Assembly: GCA_964542255.1 (NCBI GenBank)
Contig: CAZITV010000007.1
Location: 1 to 37,349, forward strand
Direction: 5' to 3'
Length of the DNA: 37,349 nucleotides
DNA from: CAYMSF01 sp964542255
GTDB lineage: Bacteria; Verrucomicrobiota; Lentisphaeria; Victivallales; Victivallaceae
Part shown: piece by piece, positions 8,141 to 16,865 of the stretch
Numbering within the stretch: the stretch's first letter is position 1
Layout of the letters: each line of letters begins with the position of its first letter
Program-made: the position numbers and the translations under genes
The notes under the pieces: model-generated
What the model saw: the letters and a program-made list of their open reading frames with translations, nothing else
What the model was told of the DNA's origin: nothing
Database searches by the model: none

Positions 8141-9421
8141 TTAACTGACTGCGCTGATTTTGCCGCCGATGGTTTGGATTTTTTCGATAATGTTTTCATA
8201 TCCTCTGGCGATTACGTCGGCAGAAAGGATAGTGCTGCTGCCTTTGGCGCACATCGCCGCGATTAACATCGCCATGCCAGCGCGAATATCCGGACTTGAT
8301 AGTTTTACTCCATGCAGTTTTGCCGGTCCGGTGATGACTACACGGTGCGGGTCGCAAACAATTGCATTTGCCCCCATGCTGATTAGACGGTCAACAAAGT
8401 ATATTCTGCTTTCAAACATTTTTTCAAAGAACAGCACTGAGCCGGTAGCCTGAGTCGCTGCCACAATTGTGCAGCTCATCATATCACTTGGAAATTGCGG
8501 CCACGGTCCATCGGAAATGACTGGGGTATATCCGCCAAAATCCGGCATAATCCGCGGGTGTTGTCCACCTGGAACAAAAATGCTATCCGAACGCAATTCC
8601 ATGGTTATGCCCAGCCGTTCAAAAACCCGCCGAGTCATCCAATAATTCCGCGGCGTTGTTCCGCGCAGCAGCAGTTCGCCGCCGGTAGCCGCCGCCATCG
8701 CAATAAAACTGCCAGCTTCAATGTGGTCAGCTTGAATCGTATGAGTTGCACCGTGCAGACGCTCAACTCCATCAATGGTAATGGTGTTACTGCCCAATCC
8801 GGTAATTTTAGCTCCCATCGCAATCAGCAGGTCAGCTAAATCCGTGACATGTGGTTCCGCGGCAGCATTGAGAATCGTAGTTTGCCCCTCTGCCAATACT
8901 GCCGCCAACATAATTTGTTCTGTTGCCGTTACGCTGGCCTCATCAAGAAACAGTTCACGACCTTGTAACCGTGAGTTTGCTTTAAATTTAAAAGTATTCC
9001 CGCTAACATCTATTTCGACACCAAGTGAACGCAGGCCATAAAAATGTCCATCGAGCCGCCGTTTACCAATAATATCTCCGCCAGGCGGCCACAATTCTGC
9101 TTTGCCGGTACGCAAACACAACGGTCCTGCTAATAAAATAGAAGTTCGTATTTTGGTGCACAAATCCTGTGGAATACATTTATTGATTAGATTGTTTGCT
9201 TTTAGCCGCAGAACATTGTTATCAAATGAAACTGCGACGCCCAGTCCGGCGGCTATTTGCAGCATGATGTTCACATCTAGAATATTCGGGGCATTATTTA
9301 AAATTATTTCCTCGTCAGTCAGCAGGGCGGCGGCAATCATTGGCAGCACTGCATTTTTATTGCCGCTGATAGTGAGTTCCCCCTTTAGCTTTGCCCTGCC
9401 TTCAATCTTTATACTTTGCAT
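8141..9421 (-). CDS. murA: UDP-N-acetylglucosamine 1-carboxyvinyltransferase MurA
   Basis: 426 aa, usual length. It transfers enolpyruvate from PEP to UDP-GlcNAc, the first committed step of peptidoglycan synthesis, in the cytoplasm. Seen: the N-terminal SGNKNAVLPMIAAALL with the conserved Lys, the two-fold EPT repeat architecture, the PSDMMS segment carrying the catalytic Asp, and RAGMAMLIAA near the end. The mobile loop reads PPGGDIIGKRRLD, so residue 116 is Asp where most MurA proteins have the catalytic Cys (Cys115 of E. coli). Asp at this place is found naturally in Chlamydia and Mycobacterium and gives fosfomycin insensitivity. A second murA, if any, lies outside this window. Confidence 0.96.
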   Translation of the reverse strand: MQSIKIEGRAKLKGELTISGNKNAVLPMIAAALLTDEEIILNNAPNILDVNIMLQIAAGLGVAVSFDNNVLRLKANNLINKCIPQDLCTKIRTSILLAGPLCLRTGKAELWPPGGDIIGKRRLDGHFYGLRSLGVEIDVSGNTFKFKANSRLQGRELFLDEASVTATEQIMLAAVLAEGQTTILNAAAEPHVTDLADLLIAMGAKITGLGSNTITIDGVERLHGATHTIQADHIEAGSFIAMAAATGGELLLRGTTPRNYWMTRRVFERLGITMELRSDSIFVPGGQHPRIMPDFGGYTPVISDGPWPQFPSDMMSCTIVAATQATGSVLFFEKMFESRIYFVDRLISMGANAIVCDPHRVVITGPAKLHGVKLSSPDIRAGMAMLIAAMCAKGSSTILSADVIARGYENIIEKIQTIGGKISAVS

Positions 9422-9477
9422 CTTTTATCTGTATTCCTTTTGCGGTAGTTTATGACCATCTGTTTGCACGTTAAAAT

Positions 9478-9506
9478 AAAATAACTGAATGTAAGTGTTT
9501 TTACAA
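9478..9506 (-). promoter_or_regulatory. Candidate sigma-70 promoter of murA
   Basis: Read on the minus strand: TTGTAA (9506-9501), a 17-nt spacer, TATTTT (9483-9478), and then about 50 nt of leader to the murA ATG. It lies in the 345-nt divergent gap between murA and uppP, in which no gene is visible. Confidence 0.4.
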
Positions 9507-9602
9507 TTATTGAACCACGCTGAGTTGATAAAAATATGTAATAATGCTAAGCAGTAATCAAAAAGTCAATAAAGTTAAAGGTAATTTCATCTTGATATTC
9601 AT

Positions 9603-9631
9603 TTGAAAATTGTGTATGGCAATGGTATATT
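9603..9631 (+). promoter_or_regulatory. Candidate sigma-70 promoter of uppP
   Basis: TTGAAA (9603-9608), a 17-nt spacer and TATATT (9626-9631) closely fit the sigma-70 consensus. The leader to the uppP start would be about 130 nt. A small hairpin (CTGCC 9737-9741 with GGCAG 9749-9753) overlaps the start of the probable ribosome binding site GGCAGGG. Confidence 0.45.
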
Positions 9632-9766
9632 TAAGCTTCAAATCGGATAATTGTTCTTCATTTTACTGCAAGTTTAAAGTGAATAGCATGGCAAACAGTT
9701 TTTCTGTCTGAATAACACAACACATAATGTTTCATACTGCCCCAAGACGGCAGGGATTTTATTTTA

Positions 9767-10585
9767 ATGAATAATGAATACTTGAATGCGGCGATACTAG
9801 GGCTTATTGAAGGAATTACAGAATTTTTGCCAATCAGCAGCACTGGTCATTTGATTATCGCTGAACAATTTTTCCGGCTTCATCCCGGTTTTAGTGAGAT
9901 GTTTGAAGTGGTGATACAGTTCGGCGCTATCCTCGCGGTAGTGATCTATTTCCGCGACCGGCTTTTTCCGCCGCTTAAACTTGACACTACGGAAAAAAAA
10001 GAAAAATTCAAGGCGATTATGTCAATTTGGTTTAAATCAGCCGCCGCGGTCATTCCGGCTTTAATTATCGGCAAGCTTTTCGGAGGAGAAATTAAACAGT
10101 ATTTATTTAACTGCTGGGTCGTTGCCGTAACACTTTTTGTTGGCGGTGTTATTCTTATTATTATTGAACGCCGCAAGCGTACCGCCAAATACCATGAAGT
10201 AGAGCAAATGCCTTACAAAACCGCGGTATTGATCGGGGTTTTTCAATGTTTAGCCATGATTCCCGGCACATCTCGCGCCGCCGCTACCATTATCGGCGGA
10301 ATACTGCTCGGCGCTTCAAGAAAAGCTGCCGCGGAATTTTCTTTTTTCCTGGCGATACCAACTATGACTGCAGCCTCAGCTTATTCACTGCTTAAATACC
10401 ATACGGCTATGACCAAAGAAGAATTGATTATTCTGGCGATTGGTTTGGTGGTTTCGTTTTTTTCAGCATGGGCTGTCATAGCCTTCCTGATGAATTATAT
10501 CCGCACTCGTACTTTCGTCATCTTTGGCTATTATCGTATTGTGCTTGCTATTATCGTAACGGTTTACTTCTTGCAGCTCGGTTAA
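9767..10585 (+). CDS. uppP: Undecaprenyl-diphosphatase UppP (BacA family)
   Basis: 272 aa integral membrane protein with about eight hydrophobic helices. It dephosphorylates undecaprenyl pyrophosphate to regenerate the lipid carrier for wall and glycan synthesis, and its overexpression confers bacitracin resistance in other bacteria. The first signature EGITEFLPISSTGH (15-28) is complete with Glu15 and Glu19. The second is PGTSRAAATIIGG (166-178) with Arg170; the position after Arg is Ala where Ser is usual (PGTSRSGAT). It diverges from murA, another wall gene, and converges on comF. Confidence 0.95.
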   Translation: MNNEYLNAAILGLIEGITEFLPISSTGHLIIAEQFFRLHPGFSEMFEVVIQFGAILAVVIYFRDRLFPPLKLDTTEKKEKFKAIMSIWFKSAAAVIPALIIGKLFGGEIKQYLFNCWVVAVTLFVGGVILIIIERRKRTAKYHEVEQMPYKTAVLIGVFQCLAMIPGTSRAAATIIGGILLGASRKAAAEFSFFLAIPTMTAASAYSLLKYHTAMTKEELIILAIGLVVSFFSAWAVIAFLMNYIRTRTFVIFGYYRIVLAIIVTVYFLQLG

Positions 10586-10639
10586 GATAGTGATACAAAA
10601 TAGCCTATGCTTTTGTGACAATTCCTAAAGTTATACCAA

Positions 10640-10672
10640 CGAGCTCGGTGGCTATCAATGAAAGCAAATTGA
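10640..10672 (+). repeat. Family A repeat, partial copy at the end of comF
   Basis: The core GCTATCAATGAAAGCAAATT matches the distal part of the family A repeat (TCTATCAATGAAAGCGAATT at 2830). It lies in the 89-nt convergent gap between uppP and comF, directly after the comF stop. Only the end of the repeat is recognisable. Confidence 0.45.
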
Positions 10673-10674
10673 TA

Positions 10675-11403
10675 TTATCTTCTGCCAATGACCATGACGT
10701 AAATTTTATCACAGCCGTCGGCTTTAAGTGGTTTGGCGGCAGCAGAGAGTGTAACGCCGGTAGTGAACACATCGTCAATCAGCAGAATTGTCATTCCACG
10801 GCAGCTTCTACCCGATTTCAAGCTAAAAGCACCGTCAAGATTTTTTATGCGTTCTTCGCGTGATAGCTTTGCCTGCTGTCTAGTAATTTTTGTTCGTGAT
10901 AAAACTTCAATGTATAGAATACCCGCGGTATGAGCCAAGACTTGACCAAATAGTGCAGTTTGATTATAGCCACGCCATAGTTTACGACTCCAGTGCAGCG
11001 GCACCGGCACCACCGCATCAAATTTTATTCCCGAACCACTGATGATTTTCGCGCCTTCAATGCCAAATGCTCTGGCGACTTCAGGCTGATTGGAATATTT
11101 TAAACGGTGCAGTATTGCTCTGGCAGTGCCGTTGAGTCGAAATATCGCAAAAGCTTTCAACCATGGACGTTGTTCAAATTCAATACATTTTGAGCATACC
11201 GCCAGTGCACCATCGAGTTCTCCGCCGCAGCCGGGACAGAATGGCGGGGTAATCCGCGGCATCGCATTTAAGCATTCCTGGCAGAATTTATTGTCAGATA
11301 AGCGCTCCCCGCAGCCAATGCAAGGGAAAGAAATGAAGTTGGCAATGGATGCCTTCAATGTCCGGACGATGAATTCCGATATTTCCCCAATAACTTTATT
11401 CAT
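10675..11403 (-). CDS. comF: ComF-family phosphoribosyltransferase-like protein
   Basis: 242 aa. The N-terminal part carries four CxxC pairs (Cys28/31, 41/44, 56/59, 70/73), consistent with zinc-ribbon modules. A type I phosphoribosyltransferase fold follows with DAVVPVPLHW and GYNQTALFG in the middle and the PRPP-binding loop ILLIDDVFTTGVT near residues 212-224. Family members are linked to DNA uptake during natural transformation, but their biochemical role is poorly defined. It is the last gene of a tight minus-strand set, 3 nt after the LysE-type exporter. No other competence gene is near. Confidence 0.9.
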   Translation of the reverse strand: MNKVIGEISEFIVRTLKASIANFISFPCIGCGERLSDNKFCQECLNAMPRITPPFCPGCGGELDGALAVCSKCIEFEQRPWLKAFAIFRLNGTARAILHRLKYSNQPEVARAFGIEGAKIISGSGIKFDAVVPVPLHWSRKLWRGYNQTALFGQVLAHTAGILYIEVLSRTKITRQQAKLSREERIKNLDGAFSLKSGRSCRGMTILLIDDVFTTGVTLSAAAKPLKADGCDKIYVMVIGRR

Positions 11404-11406
11404 ATT

Positions 11407-12021
11407 TTACTTAAAAGCGCTGATGAGGACACCTATGCCGAATAATACAATAATAATTCCGACTGCACGATTTACTGCTTGTAATTGGGATAATTTAAAT
11501 TTTGATTTCAGCAGCGTGAATACAGCGACTAGTGATAACCACCAAAAGCAGGCGCCGGCAATGATGCCGCCAACCAGTATCCACGCATCAACAGAGCAGC
11601 GCTCGGGGTCTATCAAGTCAAATACCGCAAACGCGGCAAATAGTCCCATAATGGTCAACGGATTGGAAATTGTTACTACAAAAGTAGAAATAAAATCGCG
11701 GTATGGTGTATTGGGCTCATCATCTCTAATTTCATCGCGCGGTTTGGTAATAAATATTCTCACGCCAACAACAGTAATAAAAATGCCGCCGAAAATTTGT
11801 ATGAGTAATCGATTATCGAGCAGAAAATTGGATATCAGGGTCAGACTGAAGGCAACAATGATTCCGTAAATTGCGTCAGCGCTGGCGGCACCCATCCCGG
11901 AAATAAATCCGGCCAGCTTGCCTTTGGTAACAACGCGGTGAACACAAAGCACCCCTACCGGACCAACTGGAACGGCAATTAATAATCCGATAACCATCCC
12001 TTTCAAAAATAATAGTAACAT
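11407..12021 (-). CDS. LysE/RhtB-family exporter
   Basis: 204 aa inner-membrane protein with about six hydrophobic helices. The N-terminal LLIAVPVGPVGVLCV matches the signature of the LysE superfamily (P-G-P), and SNPLTIMGLFAAF in the middle is the second conserved segment. Members export amino acids and their derivatives; the substrate here is unknown. It lies 5 nt after the LOG gene and 3 nt before comF, so all three are one transcription unit. Confidence 0.88.
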   Translation of the reverse strand: MLLLFLKGMVIGLLIAVPVGPVGVLCVHRVVTKGKLAGFISGMGAASADAIYGIIVAFSLTLISNFLLDNRLLIQIFGGIFITVVGVRIFITKPRDEIRDDEPNTPYRDFISTFVVTISNPLTIMGLFAAFAVFDLIDPERCSVDAWILVGGIIAGACFWWLSLVAVFTLLKSKFKLSQLQAVNRAVGIIIVLFGIGVLISAFK

Positions 12022-12026
12022 ACCGG

Positions 12027-12731
12027 CTATCTGTCTTTTACAGTGTTTTGGATGCCGTATTTATGGCATTCAAGTAGATGGGCAATGGCTTCATCGGCAG
12101 TATCCACTAATTTGAATAGTTCAGTGTCTTCAGGGCTGATAGTGCTGTATTCAAGCATCGTATTGTCAATATTGCGGATTATTGGTTCCCAAAACTTTTT
12201 ACCCACGAGTATGGTGGGGATACGGTTGATTTTTTCGGTTTGGACCAAAGTTACCGATTCAAAAAATTCGTCCAATGTTCCAAATCCGCCGGGAAAAACA
12301 ATTACGCCCATGCTGTATTTTAAGAAGCAGACTTTGCGGACAAAAAAGTAACGGAAAAACAGGCTCTTGGTTTGATAGGTATTTGGGGACTGTTCGGTAG
12401 CTAGTTCTATATTTAATCCAATGGAAACACCTCCGGCATTGAATGCTCCTTTATTTGCAGCTTCCATTATGCCTGGGCCGCCGCCGGTGAGAACACCGTA
12501 ACCATTTTCGACCAATAATTTCCCCATTTTTTCCGCATCCTGATAGCTTTCGCTGTCTGGTTTGGAGCGCGCTGAACCAAAAACAGTAATTAATGCATTT
12601 TGACAAGACATTTCCTCGAACGCTTCGACAAATTCAGCCATGATGCGGAATATCCGCCAGGTTTCGTCACGCGTAAAATCGGAGGTACTGGCAAATGCTT
12701 TTTGGCACGGATGTAAAACTGATTTTTGCAT
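12027..12731 (-). CDS. LOG-family protein (TIGR00730 type), nucleotide 5'-monophosphate phosphoribohydrolase
   Basis: 234 aa from the ATG at 12731, chosen because AGG lies nine bases upstream; two further in-frame ATGs directly upstream are too close to it. Rossmann-like fold with TGGGPGIMEAANKGA and the LOG signature PGGFGTLDEFFE, plus the conserved VFGSAR strand at the start. Plant and bacterial LOG proteins cleave nucleoside 5'-monophosphates, including cytokinin nucleotides, to the base and ribose 5-phosphate; many bacterial members are still annotated as lysine decarboxylase by mistake. First gene of the LOG - LysE - comF unit and divergent from the L,D-transpeptidase gene. Confidence 0.9.
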   Translation of the reverse strand: MQKSVLHPCQKAFASTSDFTRDETWRIFRIMAEFVEAFEEMSCQNALITVFGSARSKPDSESYQDAEKMGKLLVENGYGVLTGGGPGIMEAANKGAFNAGGVSIGLNIELATEQSPNTYQTKSLFFRYFFVRKVCFLKYSMGVIVFPGGFGTLDEFFESVTLVQTEKINRIPTILVGKKFWEPIIRNIDNTMLEYSTISPEDTELFKLVDTADEAIAHLLECHKYGIQNTVKDR

Positions 12732-12952
12732 ATTCATCATCCTGTTAATTCAATTATAATGAGTATAATAAAAAAACTTTTTTAAATCATTAATTCTAAA
12801 ATAGAGCATATTAGCAATAACAATAATAGAACTCTGAATATACTCGGTTGCAAGGTTTTTTGGGATTAGACTGGCAAAAAAAATTAGTTAATGTATATTT
12901 TTATTAGTTTTTTAATGATTATTTGCGATGGATGAACTTTAGGAATTGGTTT

Positions 12953-14155
12953 ATGGCGAAAATTTCATATCAATATAACAGTCATAACGGCGGCAACCGT
13001 AAACGCCGGCATCGGCACCACGGGGTTACTGCCGCGGTTATTGCCGGAATTTTGACTATAATTGTCGGTGGTGTATTTTGGGGTTACGAAATATACCAAA
13101 ACAATAAAGCGCTGGAACATACAAATATCCATGTGGCGTCTAAATCTGCGAATAATGGAGTGCCGCATATCGCGGAACCTGTCGTTGCGGCTAAGCAAAT
13201 TAACAATGTACCGGGAAAAAACAAACCTGCATCTGCTGCTAAGCCAAAGACAATAGCGCCGGTTATACCTGCAGTTCCGGCGGCTAATAATAATTCCACA
13301 GGGGATGTGGTGCTGCCTGACGTTGTGCAAATCAAGGAGCCGGTAATCGTAATTCCAGCAGCGCCGTTGCCAACACCAGTAAAAGCTTCTGCTCCTCCGT
13401 TAGGTGATGACTCTGCATTGTTGCAAATTACTGAGGCAGAAAACGCACTCAAAGAAAATTTGCCGGTTAAATCGGCGCAAATTGTTGACGCGCTGCTGGA
13501 ACCCGGTAAATTAACTGAATTTAGCCCGATATGGAACCGGGCAATTGAAATTCTAAACACCGCTAATACAAAAATTATTTTATCTGATGTACCGTATCCC
13601 GGGAAAAAGGTTAATTATATCGCCAGCGACAATGATGTACTGGAAAAAATTGCCTTAGCCAATAATACAACTATAGAATTAATTCAACAATCCAATAATT
13701 TGAAGGGCACTGATTGCAGTGTATGGAGCGGCAGGGCATTTCGCATTTATAAGGGTTCATGGAAAATCAAGGTTTCCAAGCAGCATCTGCGGCTGCTTCT
13801 TTATGACAGCGGCAAGTTATTTAAGGTTTATCATGTCGGTATTGGTCGTGAAGATCGTACCCCGGCGGGGAATTTTACTATTACATCTAAAGTCAAGGAG
13901 CCAGCGTGGTATTCCTCTACTGGGAAAGTTGTCCCTTACGGCAGCCCCGGCAATGTTATTGGCACGCGCTGGCTAAAGTTGTCTCCGGAAGGCGTTACCG
14001 ACAAAGGTTTGCTGGGGTATGGTATCCATGGCACATGGGATCCGGACAGCATTGGTAAAACAGTTAGTAACGGTTGCGTCAGAATGAAAAATCAAGATGT
14101 CGAAGAACTTTTTATGATTGTGCCCCGGCTTACTCCGGTTACAATAGCGCAGTAA
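12953..14155 (+). CDS. L,D-transpeptidase with LysM domain (YkuD family)
   Basis: 400 aa. A short basic cytoplasmic start (RKRRHRHH) precedes a transmembrane anchor (about residues 25-45), so the body is periplasmic. A Pro/Ala-rich linker (about 60-150) leads to a LysM-like module (VNYIASDNDVLEKIALANN, near 215-235) and a C-terminal YkuD catalytic domain. His359 in GIHGTW and Cys375 in SNGCVRM are the expected catalytic residues. Such enzymes form 3-3 peptidoglycan crosslinks or attach proteins to the wall. The ATG at 12953 has AGGA upstream; an earlier in-frame TTG at 12923 is less likely. It lies 55 nt before accA. Confidence 0.92.
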   Translation: MAKISYQYNSHNGGNRKRRHRHHGVTAAVIAGILTIIVGGVFWGYEIYQNNKALEHTNIHVASKSANNGVPHIAEPVVAAKQINNVPGKNKPASAAKPKTIAPVIPAVPAANNNSTGDVVLPDVVQIKEPVIVIPAAPLPTPVKASAPPLGDDSALLQITEAENALKENLPVKSAQIVDALLEPGKLTEFSPIWNRAIEILNTANTKIILSDVPYPGKKVNYIASDNDVLEKIALANNTTIELIQQSNNLKGTDCSVWSGRAFRIYKGSWKIKVSKQHLRLLLYDSGKLFKVYHVGIGREDRTPAGNFTITSKVKEPAWYSSTGKVVPYGSPGNVIGTRWLKLSPEGVTDKGLLGYGIHGTWDPDSIGKTVSNGCVRMKNQDVEELFMIVPRLTPVTIAQ

Positions 14156-14210
14156 TGCCAATTTTTAAGTTATGTAAGCAATAAAAAGATTTAAATAAGG
14201 AATATTTATT

Positions 14211-15179
14211 ATGGCAGAAACAATTTTAGAATTCGAAAAGCCAATTGTTGAGCTGGAAAAGAAGCTCAAGGAATGGGTGGAGCTGAGCAAGGACAGCAAA
14301 ATTGAATTAGGTGATGAAGTTTCAGCACTGAAAAAGAAATTAGTACAAACCAGAAAGAGTATTTATGAATCTCTTACTCCTTGGCAGCGGGTTCAACTCG
14401 CACGCCATCCTGACCGCCCGTACACTATGGATTACATTAATGCATTATTCAAAGATTTTATAGAATTGCACGGCGACCGGAGAATGCGCGATGATACCGC
14501 TATCGTAGGAGGTTTTGCAAAAATCGACGGTACCCCGATATTGGTTATTGGTACGCAAAAAGGCCGTAATATGAAAGATAATGTCTTTCGCAATTTCGGC
14601 TGGCCGCATCCTGAAGGCTACCGTAAGGCTTTCCGATTGATGAAACTGGCTGAATTGGCAAAAGTTCCGATTGTTACATTCATTGATACTCCCGGAGCAT
14701 TTCCCGGCGTTGCTTCGGAGGAACGGCATATCGGCGAAGCTATAGCAGTTAACCTCAAAGAAATGTTTGGGCTAAAAGTTCCGGTTATTTCAGTAATTAT
14801 CGGGGAGGGGGGCAGTGGCGGCGCTATAGGTATTGGTGTCGGCAACCGTATCCTGATTCTCGAAAACTCATATTATTCAGTAATCACTCCTGAAGGCTGC
14901 GCCGCTATTTTGTGGAAGGATCGTTCCTATGCCGAAAAAGCCGCGTTAGCATTGAATCTTACCGCTTCTAATTTAAAAAAATTAAATATCGCAGATGAAA
15001 TTGTTTCTGAACCGCTTGGCGGCGCACACAAAGATCCAGCTCAAGCCGCCGAGTTGCTGAAAACAGCGTTAAAAAAACATCTCGCTGAATTGAAAAAAAT
15101 GTCGGTAAAGCAACTTATCGAAAACAGATATGAAAAATTTCGCAGCATCGCGGTAATTAGTGAAGGAATCACGGTGTGA
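14211..15179 (+). CDS. accA: Acetyl-CoA carboxylase carboxyltransferase subunit alpha
   Basis: 322 aa, typical length. With AccD it forms the carboxyltransferase that makes malonyl-CoA, the first step of fatty acid synthesis. The N-terminal LEFEKPIVELEKKL coiled region, QLARHPDRPYTMDYI, the crotonase-like core with FIDTPGAFPG and GEGGSGGAIGIGVGNRI, and ITPEGCAAILWKD are all characteristic. Preceded by AAGGAA. Its stop overlaps the GTG of the acetyltransferase gene downstream. accD is not in the window. Confidence 0.97.
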   Translation: MAETILEFEKPIVELEKKLKEWVELSKDSKIELGDEVSALKKKLVQTRKSIYESLTPWQRVQLARHPDRPYTMDYINALFKDFIELHGDRRMRDDTAIVGGFAKIDGTPILVIGTQKGRNMKDNVFRNFGWPHPEGYRKAFRLMKLAELAKVPIVTFIDTPGAFPGVASEERHIGEAIAVNLKEMFGLKVPVISVIIGEGGSGGAIGIGVGNRILILENSYYSVITPEGCAAILWKDRSYAEKAALALNLTASNLKKLNIADEIVSEPLGGAHKDPAQAAELLKTALKKHLAELKKMSVKQLIENRYEKFRSIAVISEGITV

Positions 15180-15667
15180 CCAGCAAACCACCATTTTCCA
15201 CTGTACGCTGCGCACTAATTGATGACGTGCACCAAATTCATGAACTGCTGGAATTCTACGCGGCAGAACAGATTGTATTGTCGCGTACCCATGAAGAAAT
15301 TATCGATAATGTTGGCAATTTTGTGGTTGCGGTAAATGACAATTCAGAAGTTCTGGGCTGTGTCGCGTTGCGTGATTTTGGCGCCCAGTTATTCGAGGTT
15401 CGCTCGCTTGTTGTGAAACAGGATTGTATCGGAAAAGGTATTGGCAAAGAATTAGTAAATTTTGTAATTGATTTGCTTAAAAAGCGAAATATCGCATTCC
15501 GCCTGTTTGCTTTGACCTATAAAATTGATTTTTTCCTGAAGCTTGGCTTTATCCGTGTTAATATGGAAATGTTCCCGGAAAAAATCTGGAGTGATTGTGT
15601 CAACTGTCCCAAAAAAGATCATTGTGACGAAGCCGCAGTATTACTCGAACACAACTTGCCGGCTTGA
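15176..15667 (+). CDS. GNAT N-acetyltransferase, short ArgA-like (N-acetylglutamate synthase type)
   Basis: 163 aa, single GNAT domain. The acetyl-CoA loop is DCIGKGIGKELV (83-94), preceded by the VRSLVV strand. The C-terminal FFLKLGF, then PEKIWSDC, then CPKKDHCDEAAV is characteristic of the stand-alone ArgA-type N-acetylglutamate synthases, with three cysteines that may bind a metal. The likely reaction is acetylation of glutamate at the head of arginine synthesis, but this is inference and no other arg gene is near. It starts with GTG overlapping the accA stop by 4 nt; both consume acetyl-CoA. Confidence 0.8.
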   Translation: MTSKPPFSTVRCALIDDVHQIHELLEFYAAEQIVLSRTHEEIIDNVGNFVVAVNDNSEVLGCVALRDFGAQLFEVRSLVVKQDCIGKGIGKELVNFVIDLLKKRNIAFRLFALTYKIDFFLKLGFIRVNMEMFPEKIWSDCVNCPKKDHCDEAAVLLEHNLPA

Positions 15668-15721
15668 TAGTACGGTGTGGTAAATTACTGCCGTCCTGGC
15701 CCAGCTTTTTATTGGGGAAAT

Positions 15722-16765
15722 ATGTCAGAACAACCTGTTGTGCGTTTGCGCCGGGTGCGCTATCAGGGGACTCATCCGCGCAATTTTAACGAAAAATATA
15801 AAGAGTTAAACCCGGAAAAATATTCCGGTGAGATTGCCAAAGTAATTGCCCGCGGGCACACTCCGGCCGGAGCTCACCTGCCTATTTGCGTCAACGAGGT
15901 TATTGAAGTACTGCATCCCAAACCTGGTGAAATCGGATTAGATGCCACTTTGGGATTCGGTGGTCATAGCCGTGAATTACTCTCAAGAATATCCCCGGGC
16001 GGCAAACTCTTTGCCATAGATGTCGATGCCGATGAACTTAAAAAAACTGAAACTCGACTTAGAGCAGAAGGATTTGACGAAACTATCCTTTCAGTACGGC
16101 AATTAAATTTCGCCGGAGTATGCAAATTGATGCCGGACGTGCCCAACGGTTTTGACTTCATCATGGCGGATTTGGGCATTTCATCAATGCAATTGGATAA
16201 TCCGCAACGGGGCTTTTCTTTGAAAGTTGACGGACCGCTCGATTTACGGTTGAACCAGCAGCGCGGAACGACCGCTGCTGAACTGCTCCAATCATTGACC
16301 GCACCGGAGATCGAAAAACTGTTGCGGCTAAACTCCGATGAGCCTTTCTCTGCAAAAATAGCAAAAAAGATTTATACTGCACGGAGCTTAATCACCACTA
16401 CTGCTGCTTTGACCGAGATAGTTCGTGCAGCAATTACCGAGGCAAATCAGAAGATAGACGACAGAAATATTACCAAATCTATTAAGCGAACCTTTCAAGC
16501 ATTGCGTATCGCCGTCAATGGAGAATTTTTTGTACTTGAACAGTTCCTGAATTCACTGCCGCTAATACTAAAATCAGGTGGACGTATTGCCATACTTAGC
16601 TTTCACTCCGGTGAAGATAAACGAGTCAAGGCGGCGTTTAGTGCCGGTTTTGAAGCCGGCGTTTATACTGATTTTTGCCGCTTTTCTATTCATGCTTCCG
16701 CGCAAGAACGGTATGATAATCCGCGTTCCAAAGCGGCAGTATTACGGTGGGCGGTTCGCTCCTAA
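15722..16765 (+). CDS. rsmH: 16S rRNA (cytosine-1402 N4) methyltransferase RsmH
   Basis: 347 aa from the ATG at 15722, chosen because GGGGA lies just upstream; an in-frame GTG 15 codons earlier lacks one. The SAM motif GLDATLGFGGHSREL (about 73-87), ADLGISSMQLD and ILSFHSGEDKRVK are diagnostic. The first 50 residues (basic RLRRVRYQGTHPR, then HTPAGAHLPI) extend beyond the E. coli protein; similar extensions are common elsewhere. It methylates N4 of C1402 in the ribosomal P site. It is usually the second gene of the dcw cluster; here it stands alone, 54 nt after the acetyltransferase gene. Confidence 0.95.
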   Translation: MSEQPVVRLRRVRYQGTHPRNFNEKYKELNPEKYSGEIAKVIARGHTPAGAHLPICVNEVIEVLHPKPGEIGLDATLGFGGHSRELLSRISPGGKLFAIDVDADELKKTETRLRAEGFDETILSVRQLNFAGVCKLMPDVPNGFDFIMADLGISSMQLDNPQRGFSLKVDGPLDLRLNQQRGTTAAELLQSLTAPEIEKLLRLNSDEPFSAKIAKKIYTARSLITTTAALTEIVRAAITEANQKIDDRNITKSIKRTFQALRIAVNGEFFVLEQFLNSLPLILKSGGRIAILSFHSGEDKRVKAAFSAGFEAGVYTDFCRFSIHASAQERYDNPRSKAAVLRWAVRS

Positions 16766-16824
16766 ATCTAGAGATAATTAAACTCAATAACTTTCAACGT
16801 TTTTGATTATATTTGTTCTATTTT

Positions 16825-16865
16825 GTTATTTTTTTGCTAATTATTGTTATTTTTTGCTAATTATT
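16825..16865 (+). repeat. Tandem duplication of a 20/21-nt unit upstream of ackA
   Basis: The unit GTTATTTTTTGCTAATTATT occurs twice head to tail (16825-16845 with one extra T, and 16846-16865). Each copy contains TTGCTA, the candidate -35 hexamer of the ackA promoter. Confidence 0.8.

Noticed and set aside
10675..11403. Competence locus around comF
   Set aside because: No comE, pil or dprA genes accompany it; the neighbours are LOG and a LysE exporter.
15677..15721. GTG start giving a longer RsmH
   Set aside because: The ATG at 15722 has GGGGA directly upstream while the GTG has none.
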